This document shows, one piece after another, positions 56,197 to 64,000 of a stretch of 64,000 nucleotides of DNA. How positions within the stretch are numbered: position 1 is the stretch's first letter; every line of letters starts with the position of its first letter. Origin of the DNA: Fragilariopsis cylindrus CCMP1102. Lineage: Eukaryota > Bacillariophyta > Bacillariophyceae > Bacillariales > Bacillariaceae. The notes beneath the pieces are model-generated. The model saw only the letters and a list, made by a program, of their open reading frames with translations, made no database searches and had not been told where the DNA came from. Both the position numbers and the translations under genes were made by a program. The stretch is from the NCBI GenBank assembly GCA_900095095.1, contig FMBT01000291.1:806001-870000 (forward strand), in the 5' to 3' direction.

Positions 56197-57762
56197 TCAG
56201 GAAGCAAAGATAAGAAAGGGTGGATGGATGATGAAATGAAGATCTAGAACTTCTCAGCAACAATTTTGAACGAAAACGAATAAAGGACGCCACTCCTGCC
56301 CGTAGACATGTTCAATGCGATGATCTGTTTTACAGCAAGTATATGCGCCGTATGTGGTTGGTTCGGAAACGAGAGAGAGCTTATAGATAACTTAGAAAGG
56401 AAATTAACGCTGATAATTTGTTTTGTCTCTTACCTATCAAAAGGCTGCGTTTTTCAGTACTAGCTAGTCACGATGATAAATGGAATACATTCTCGAATTC
56501 ATTCGGTGTTTGTGATCAATATTATAAACCCAAAGAAAGCTGAATCCTCATCGCCATATATTTCTTGACTGTATATTGACCACCTGCAGCATTGCAATTG
56601 CCAGCTTGTTATTCGTATCATCAGCACATTGTGTATAAAATGACAGTATGACAATTTCGTGTCTTCTTCGTACTTACTTGTCCTCACAGCTTACAGCGTT
56701 TCTTAATCCTGTGTTTGTTCAATTAATCAAGATATTTATGGGATACTACTGTAGCAGCTGTACCATCACCTAGAACCCTGGTAACACCTACTCATAAACT
56801 GATTGTTGTCCAAGTGTTTCTTCAAGGGGAAGCATAACTTCCTTTGCAACCTTCTTCTAGCGTTCTTGAAATAAGACTTGGTCATGATATGATCTTCTCT
56901 GCATCCCCCTTTCTTCCCCCATCTATACTTTGTTTATTGTTTCTTGTGTTGCTGTTGCTGTTGCTTTCCTTTCTACCACTACTCAGATTTGTTGTAACAT
57001 TGATGGAAAAAAGTTGAGGACCACCACCCCAGCAGATTAGATAGGTACAGCACTTAATGTATCAATTTCCTTTCCCCATCATGAGAGGGGTGTCAGCACT
57101 TATCATCCTCATGTTTTTGATCTATATTTATTACTGTGTATATCAAACCAATAAGTACACCACACCTTTTTTTCTATGATAGCTGGGCGGACATCTTATT
57201 CGCATCTTATTCGCCAACTTTCTGATTCACCAACTTTCTGTTCTTCGCAATATCTTGCTGTATATTTTACTTGATCTAATTTATAGAGTCCATCATCAAT
57301 ATATTGATTGATTCATTGTTGTTGATGTGGTAGGTATTAGGTATTAGGTAATAGGTGGGTTAACCAACAATGGAGAGTAAGATGACATGTAATGTATGGA
57401 CATGATTATGGAAACATCTGTTTTTTTGTGACGGAGGACGGAGGATAGAGGAGAGTGATTATGAGGGGGGGGGGGGGAGACGATTTTTTCATTTGTTTTC
57501 GTTCAATTTTTAATTTCGATTTTTTTAATTATTGCTTTCGAGAAGTCAACGCTGAAATAATCAAAATGGTTGTTCTTTTCTGTTTAAGTCGTAGTAAAAC
57601 AACAACAAGGGATATAATAATGAACTACAGTAATCCAGCTAGCAAAGACTAAATCAAAGCACATTTCTGTCTTGGTTAAAGATAACCAATCACTATCAAC
57701 GTAATTGACGACGAAACGTTGAGAGTAAGGCATTTATTGAACATAAAAAAGGCAAAAAAATC
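56197..57762. other. Intergenic, 1.6 kb
   Basis: No gene is supported. A run of about 15 G lies at about 57463-57477. Repeated CACCAACTTTCTG/CGCCAACTTTCTG words lie near 57210-57245, and GGTATTAGGTATTAGGTAATAGG near 57331-57356. The right end is the promoter side of the exchanger gene. Confidence 0.45.
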
Positions 57763-60267
57763 ATGAACAAAACCCCGAATGCTGTTGCAAGAATATCGTC
57801 GAGGAGAATACCGACATCTCGGCATCGGTTCAACAATAAACTTGCATTCGTGCTTACAACAACCACGCTCGTGATGTTGGTGGTATTATCCATCATGTAT
57901 GGTGACAACAAGACGAATAATTTTTCATCTTCATCTGACGCCTTGTCGTCGAATCGTGGTCATGTTCCTAGATGGCTAGAAGATGCTAAAGACGACGACA
58001 GCAATGGTGATGATGATGACGACACCGACTACAGTAGTTTTTCTTGTCGCTACCTTTTCGATCAAGTTCCTGATGCCGGTGCAAAACAGTGTCTCTTTGC
58101 TCGAACATGTAACGAAGGTGAAGGAATTTGGGCACCATGGGTCTTTTGTTCGTCCTATATGGGTGTATATACCGCGTTTGCGGTATTAAGTCCAATCGTA
58201 CTACTGTGGATGGTCACACTCTTTCGATTACTAGGAAGTACAGCCGAAGATTTCTTTTCCTGTAGCTTGGAAATGTTCGCTGTCAAGTTGGGACTTCCCC
58301 CTCGTTTCGCCGGAGTTACGTTGTTGGCTTTAGGAAATGGTGCGGCGGATGTTTCTGCGACTATATCAGCAATAACTTCGGACGAAGAGAATGGATATGA
58401 ACTCAGCTTGGGAGCGTTGACAGGAGCAGCAATGTTCGTGGGCGCAGTTGTTTCTGGCGTGGTCATTCTTGTAGCGGATGGCGTTCCGTGTCGTGGTGCG
58501 CTTATACGAGACGTCACTGCATTAGTTGTTACTGTTGGTATTATATGGAGTTATTTATCTGCTGGTGTCATCACGCGGTCTACCACAACAGTGTTTTTGG
58601 GTCTATATGGCTTTTTCGTGTGTTTGGTATTAGCTGCTGATGTCTATCATCGTGCCGTAGTTCTGCCAAGAATTGCGAGAACATCTGCAGCGATCACTGA
58701 TGCCGAGTTAGAAGGTGACAATACAGGCGAAGGGCCTTCACCCAACGCCTTCATGCGTTTTGTCACTTCGGTCAGCAACTATGACAACTCATGCCCAAGC
58801 AATAATACTACAGAAGCAACGATAACGATGACGACAGCGGAGGCACAACATGAGGTTGGACCCGCATCGGTATCACAATTGGAGACGGCACCGTCAGCCA
58901 TTGCTGATGCAGCTGGTGCAACAAACAATGAGGAACCCATTATTTTGCATGGCCAAAATGGTATTTTAACCAGAGATAATAGAGTACACGTGCCAACCTC
59001 GAGCATGGAACTGGAAACAGATGGGGACGCCGGTGGTAACTATACATTAGTTGAAGACCATATAGATCGAGTTTGTGTTGGAGAAGGATCATTAGGTACT
59101 CCGTCCTATAATTGGAGTGGGGCGCTCTACGATGGCAGGCAAGAAATCACGAACGAGCTAATAGAGTCGTGGAACGAAATTTTAGATTTGAAACTATATG
59201 AAAGGGTGTTGCTATATTGCGAATTGCCCTTTACGCTGGCGCGAAAGGTACGTAAACAATTTCGTTATTGTGATCATAATTGCTGTCATTTTCTAATTTC
59301 TTGTAAATAATAATATCGAGATGAATTGTTAGATGGACTCAAATCAATACAATACGATACAATGAAAATGCACGATGACCGACTCATTTACCTTTCTCTC
59401 ATATGATTGCGTGGGTAATTTTTTCCAATTTCTATTGTAGGCTACAATTCCCATTCCTTGTGAAGGTTACTATAATAGGGGTTTTGTTGCATTTTCTATG
59501 TTTTTTTCCCCTGTATGGTTCGCATATTATTTGTCAGTTGAATTTGATATCAATTGTTTCTCCAAGACTTCTCTTCCATACTTTATGATATATTTCGGGG
59601 TATCCGCTCTCGTTGGTACTCTTGTACTTCGCTTTGCTCCAGGTGGTGATGGGCATATGTCACTGATTGCTGCAACGCCTATTGCCTTTTATGGTTTTAT
59701 CATGGCGGCAACATGGATCGATTATATCGCTGATCACTTGGTTGCGTTGTTAGATTTTATGGGCATCGTCTTGCGCATTCCCGGCTCAATTATGGGGTTG
59801 ACAATTTTAGCATGGGGTAATTCCGTAGGTGATTTGACTGCGAACATAACCATGGCTCGGAAAGGTAAGTACTCTGGACATCGAATCCCACTATCGCATT
59901 CCTTGGAAGATACATCATTTATAATTCCAGTTTTCTGACGTGCAATTTACATCATTTTTTACTTTTATTAGGATTAGCAAATATGGCCATGACCGCTTGT
60001 TTTGCAGGCCCGGTATTTAACATTCTGCTTGGACTAGGATTGGGATTTCGCAGTTTGCAAGCCCAAACGGGAAAAGAAGAATCAGCTGTCTCGTTGTCAT
60101 CTCCCATCATTGCCGGATTCGTTTTTATTGCAATAAATTGCGCAGCGATTCTGGTGGTAGGGTGCTTAATTGGCAAGGGACGCATCGAAACGTATTTCGG
60201 ATATGTGGCTGTTTCCTTGTACGCGATCTATGTTATTACATCCATAACTCTCGAATTCAGGAATTGA
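57763..60267 (+). CDS. Cation/Ca2+ exchanger of the CCX/NCLX (SLC8B1-like) type
   Basis: Three exons, join(57763..59247, 59441..59864, 59972..60267), encode 734 residues. Donors are GTACGT and GTAAGT, acceptors TTGTAG and TATTAG, and phases 0 and 1 agree. An N-terminal membrane anchor (LAFVLTTTTLVMLVVLSIMY) and an acidic lumenal linker precede the first membrane half. This half contains the alpha-1 repeat LLALGNGAADVSATISAI (GNGAADV at 191-197). A long cytosolic loop follows (about 310-490). The second half has the alpha-2 repeat ILAWGNSVGDLTANITMA (GNSVGD at 621-626), then CFAGPVFNILLGLGLGF. The GN-G/S-x-x-D pair of alpha repeats is diagnostic of the Ca2+/cation antiporter superfamily, and the ACFAGPVFNILLG segment points to the CCX/NCLX branch. 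Such proteins exchange Na+ or K+/H+ for Ca2+ across organelle or plasma membranes. The membrane used here is unknown. Confidence 0.9.
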
Positions 60268-60362
60268 ATAATATATAAAAAGTTATGTTAACAATGTAAA
60301 TAGGCACAAACATAACCTAAATATATCTATAGTCCTATGCGTGTGGTGTAGCATCCGATGTT

Positions 60363-61700
60363 CTATTTTTCTGTTTGTTGCGTGAGATCAGTATGGTTAT
60401 ACGCATCGATCCTATTTCGAAGTGTGACAATAGTTGCTGGGTTTGTTCTACAACAACCACCAAGAATGATTCTGGGCATACATATCGATCTTTTGCTCAA
60501 AACGTTTTCATTCGTCCACGTATCTTGAACTATTTCAACAGCTTCAATAAGCCGATCAGAAAACTGTTTATCTGTTGTACCCGTACCATCCTTCCATTCC
60601 TCATTAGATGCATTCCATAATTCGCCAGAATTTGGATATATAATAATACCTCGTGGTGGCTGCTGTGGGAAAGAAGATCCAACACGACTGCTGGTCTCTA
60701 AGTGAATACTTTTTGTCAATTTTTTCACCAACGACGCAATAAATATACTATCACAGCAATTAATACCAATAGCATCGATAAAATGACCCGTGGGATCATG
60801 TGAATTCATGCATCGAAACGCTTCTTCTATTGTATGTCCATCGTTTAATTCATTTTCGTTATGACAAGCGAAGGAAACCCAACAAGCGACCGACTTTTCC
60901 CATGGCTGTACTCCTTGTTGTTGTTGTTGTTGCAGTTGCAGCTCGCGTAACACCTCGCAAACGACTCCCACTTCTTCCAGATTTGGTATAGTTTCTACTG
61001 CTAATCCATCTGGATATTGCTGTAGCAATGTTCGAGCCTTTTCAGTGTGAAAGTCTACCAACGCCTGTCTTGATAAGTAGGAGGGGTACTTTCCTGTATA
61101 TTCTTCTCCGTTTGCCATTGCTGCACCGTATGGACCAGTGCTAGCGACAACATACGGTCCTAGATATGACGAAGACGAGGACAATGACGATGATGGAAAT
61201 GAGGATGTTCTTGCTGATGTTTTTGAAGTATTTATTACTCTCCTACATGCGATTGCTTGCTTAGCAAGGGTTATTCCATCCTTTATCATTTCTGCCATTT
61301 TCTCTCTCGGCGGCATGTCTGTCATGATCTTATTGTCTAGATCACTCCGATCGTTACCGTCTTTTCCAGATCCAGTATCAATAGTGGTTTCATTGTCGTC
61401 GACAACGAGTCCGTAATGACATTGGTACGTAACAGTAGTAATAATGTTACAACCAGAGTCCAACCAATCGTTGTGACCTTGTATTATCTTAGCTTTGCCT
61501 GTTTCTGTCAACAACAAAGAAGAGGACCAAAGTGCACGATGGGAAAATGCAGTGGGGGTAATTAAATTTTCCAAGTGAGTGGAAACACCACCATCCATTA
61601 AGATAATAGATTGTGAAGGAGACGATGATGGGTCTGACGTAGAGTGAAACCAGTCCCGGAGCGAGAGTTTTGCTAAAGATGACGACGAGGACGACGACAT
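60363..61700 (-). CDS. Homocysteine S-methyltransferase
   Basis: This is an intact single-exon protein of 445 residues, converging with the exchanger gene. The family core is present. ILMDGGVSTHLE (33-44) is the opening strand. TYQCHYGL is around 91-98 and STGPYGAAMANGEEYTGKYP around 187-206. GINCC (312-316) and GGCCRTNP (414-421) supply the three Cys zinc ligands (C315, C416, C417). These enzymes move a methyl group from S-methylmethionine or S-adenosylmethionine to homocysteine to make methionine, without cobalamin or folate. It is longer than plant and bacterial versions (about 310-340) because of a Ser/Thr/Asp-rich insert at about 102-180 and a Gln run at 257-262. No leader is seen, so a cytosolic location is likely. 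The start near 61700 begins with a Ser run. Confidence 0.92.
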   Translation of the reverse strand: MSSSSSSSLAKLSLRDWFHSTSDPSSSPSQSIILMDGGVSTHLENLITPTAFSHRALWSSSLLLTETGKAKIIQGHNDWLDSGCNIITTVTYQCHYGLVVDDNETTIDTGSGKDGNDRSDLDNKIMTDMPPREKMAEMIKDGITLAKQAIACRRVINTSKTSARTSSFPSSSLSSSSSYLGPYVVASTGPYGAAMANGEEYTGKYPSYLSRQALVDFHTEKARTLLQQYPDGLAVETIPNLEEVGVVCEVLRELQLQQQQQQGVQPWEKSVACWVSFACHNENELNDGHTIEEAFRCMNSHDPTGHFIDAIGINCCDSIFIASLVKKLTKSIHLETSSRVGSSFPQQPPRGIIIYPNSGELWNASNEEWKDGTGTTDKQFSDRLIEAVEIVQDTWTNENVLSKRSICMPRIILGGCCRTNPATIVTLRNRIDAYNHTDLTQQTEK

Positions 61701-62226
61701 TCTTAGAGGAAGCTTTTAGAAAAGAAACAATGGAAATATCCTCCTACCGGTATCAACCAAAGAAGTACAGTACGTCGTCTCGTCCTCGACTGTTTAAATA
61801 GGTATCATTCATAAATCTCATTTATTACACATTCCACATTACTGTAATTACTTCTTGTGAAAAATGTTTAAGGTGGAAAGTGTCGTAGTAGTTCACATAC
61901 AGTAGCGCGCAATGTATTTACCGCTAACGACTGTTGAACATAAGAGGGCAGTAAAATCTGTAATCCCCATACAAGAAGTTTAAAGTTAGTGCTAAATATT
62001 ACTATTTTTTTAAACTTACAACTGCCATTATAATTTACTTATGGAAAGCATTTTTTATTAAAGTAAGGTATGCAGGGGCCGCTAACGCCCTCCAGCTGTT
62101 AAGGCCTAATAATTTAGAATTTAATAATCTAAATTCACAACATTAACTTCACATCTTCATAGATTGGATCGCTCTGTTACAGCGATTGATAATTACCAAT
62201 CAAGGTATCTAAAACTTTCCGGTACG
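61701..62226. other. Divergent intergenic region
   Basis: This is the shared upstream region of the methyltransferase (minus strand) and the kinesin (plus strand). No gene or clear element is recognised. Confidence 0.45.
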
Positions 62227-64000
62227 ATGAAAAGAGTATTCTTATCCAGAAACAAGAAGAATTCTGCTACTGACGGTGGTGGCAAAAGCAAAAGCAAACA
62301 CAACAACAATAAATCGTTATCGTTGTCGTCATTGTTATCGTCATCATCATCTTCGTCGTCGGCGTCAAAATCGCCGTTGGAACACAATAACAAACATGCC
62401 GACCCAATCGGGAGTAAAAGTAAAATAAATATATCATTAACTGCAACAAACCTCAAAACAAATGTGCAAGTGTGTGCTCGAATTCGACCCCTCAACACTC
62501 AATCCTCAAATTCAAAGGAATGTAATTCCTTCCTCGCTTCCACTACGTCACCAAGACGGCACCTTTCGTTTATTCCAGGCGGGAAATATTCCAGTCAAAG
62601 GAAAAAAGTCACTCAATCTAAGAGCAGATCACAAAGCAATAGCTCATTTGTATGTTGGGATATTAAAGATTGCACGACCGCGTCTCAATGCGATAAGATT
62701 GAAAAGATTCAAGGTCGTACACACTCATACACACTTGATAAGGTCTTTGGAACCGATTCTAGTACTGATCAAATTTATCAGGACTCTGTGGCTTCACTGG
62801 TCAAAGCTGCAATGGAGGGATACCATTCTACTGTAATTGCTTATGGCCAAACATCTACTGGTAAAACACACACAATGACAGGAACGAAGGGCGATCCAGG
62901 CTTGATACCGTTATGCATCAAGGATTGTTTCAGATATGTTCAAGAAAATAAATCAGCAGAACCTAGAGAATATTTATTTCGATTAAGTTATTTAGAAGTC
63001 TACAAGGAGCACATTCGGGACTTGCTATGCTCTAAAATTCTGCACCAGAACCGGTTCGGTTGTTTGACGGACCTAACGGTCTGGTGATTCGTGGTCTCCA
63101 TGAAGAAGTTGTTTCATCTCCCGAGAAAGTCTTTCAACTCCTCAAACATGGAGAGAGAAAAAGACAAGTCGGGGCGACTCACATGAACGAACATTCGAGT
63201 AGATCGCATGTTATGGTTCGGCTGACAATTGAATCTTCATTAGCCACAGATAAAAATGGTGAGACTCGTAGTTCTACTCTCTCGCTAGTAGATTTGGCAG
63301 GAAGTGAATCGGTCCGACTCAATGGAACAGAACGACGAGAAGAAGGGCGATATATTAACAAGTCTCTCATGGCTCTTGGACAGGTCGTCCTTGGACTTTC
63401 AGATGCATGCAGCAACAGCAACGAGAACAAGAAGATTAATCAACAACATATTCCGTATAGAGATTCAAAATTGACTCGCTTGTTACAACCATCCTTATCA
63501 GGCAATGCCCAAATGTTGTTGATGTGCTGCATCAGTCCCCTAGCGTCTTATATGGAAGAATCTCACAATACATTTAAATTCGCTACCCGCGCTAAGAGGA
63601 TTGAACAAAAGGCAACTATTCAAACAGCTAATGATAACGAAGAAACGTTGTTGCAGACCTATCGAGATGAGATTCAAGATTTGAAACAACAATTGGCTGA
63701 AGCATCTCAGCAAAAACGAGTGTTGTTGGACGAACAGCAACGATCCAACCAAATTATGAATCAAAAGCAACAACAAGTGACACAGTCTCCTACAACTGGG
63801 GTGATCGCCACTACCATGACGACACCAAGCATTAACAATAATAACGATATGGAATCGACTACAGGAGAGATAGAAGAATTAGTCGAAGCCATCCAAACGA
63901 TGGAACGATTGATCCTCAAGAGTCGTCCTCCCCAGCAGCAACTGATTTCCAACTCTAAAGTAAGTGTGCCAACTGATACATCTCCTCCTACAGCACTTCC
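62227..64000 (+). CDS. Kinesin-7-like motor protein, cut by right edge
   Basis: ATG 62227 starts a Lys/Ser/Asn-rich leader of about 75 residues. The motor domain follows: VQVCARIRPL (about 80-89), the P-loop GQTSTGKTHTM (207-217), PGLIPLCIKDCF, LSYLEVYKEHIRDLL, switch I NEHSSRSH, switch II LVDLAGSE and YRDSKLTRLLQPSLSGNAQM. A neck and coiled coil follow (LLQTYRDEIQDLKQQLAEAS). The GQT-S-x-GKT P-loop with PGLIPL and LQPSLSGNA resembles CENP-E/kinesin-7 motors, which are plus-end-directed and act in mitosis or transport. The reading frame shifts by one base near 63035, in an AAAA run after RDLLCSK. One more A would keep the frame, so an assembly or sequencing indel is the simplest explanation. 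A GTAAGTG at about 63960 could be a splice donor. Confidence 0.85.

Noticed and set aside
61138-61416. Plus-strand ORF with acidic start
   Set aside because: It is antisense to the Ser-rich insert of the homocysteine methyltransferase.

Overview
The window looks like nuclear DNA of a diatom (stramenopile). Four lines of evidence support this. Several proteins begin with a signal peptide that ends in the diatom plastid-targeting pattern, with a small residue followed by F or Y at the cleavage point (ASA|F, TLA|F, VHS|F, VTA|Y). Genes are spaced, with short GT-AG introns. Several proteins belong to diatom-type families, including an Omp85 plastid-envelope protein and a WY-motif 'TDEER' family. 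There are three bodies of Ty1/copia-type LTR retroelements. The species cannot be named from the sequence.

Layout. 1-2.1 kb: gag end of a copia-like element running off the left edge. 2.6-3.8 kb: plastid-lipid-associated (fibrillin) protein. 6.5-7.0 kb: candidate Mediator subunit 22. 7.9-9.1 kb: Asn/Ser-rich diatom-family protein. 10.7-11.3 kb: ribosomal protein eS25, with an intron directly after the ATG. 11.7-13.9 kb: UTP18. 14.8-15.5 kb: SDR lacking the usual catalytic Tyr. 15.8-16.3 kb: foldback/MITE-like element. 16.7-18.9 kb: Omp85. 19.0-20.9 kb: plastid-targeted GST/glutaredoxin-like protein. 21.2-23.6 kb: SohB-like serine protease. 24.4-25.6 kb: Nup35/Nup53. 26.2-27.6 kb: truncated exostosin-like GT47.

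27.8-34.8 kb is an accessory stretch of unrecognised, repeat-rich, fast-evolving genes. One has UIM-like repeats, a secretory leader and a 23-residue tandem repeat. Others include a basic protein with a Cys-rich tail, a membrane protein with an acidic tail, and an ORF containing a 92-bp tandem duplication. 34.9-36.1 kb is a Tudor-like protein whose 5' side ends exactly at an LTR. 36.1-45.7 kb is a copia element on the minus strand, followed at 45.7-47.35 kb by an inverted partial copy of the same family. 48.1-55.4 kb is a second, very young copia element with identical 116-bp LTRs.

Normal gene order resumes at 55.8 kb with a small plastid-targeted protein, a CCX/NCLX-type cation/Ca2+ exchanger, a homocysteine S-methyltransferase and a kinesin-7-like motor running off the right edge. 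The conserved genes are housekeeping functions (ribosome, nucleolus, nuclear pore, transcription, plastid envelope) and form no evident pathway. Several host genes contain single frame changes in low-complexity or homopolymer sequence (SohB-like, kinesin, WY family). These may be assembly errors rather than real lesions.
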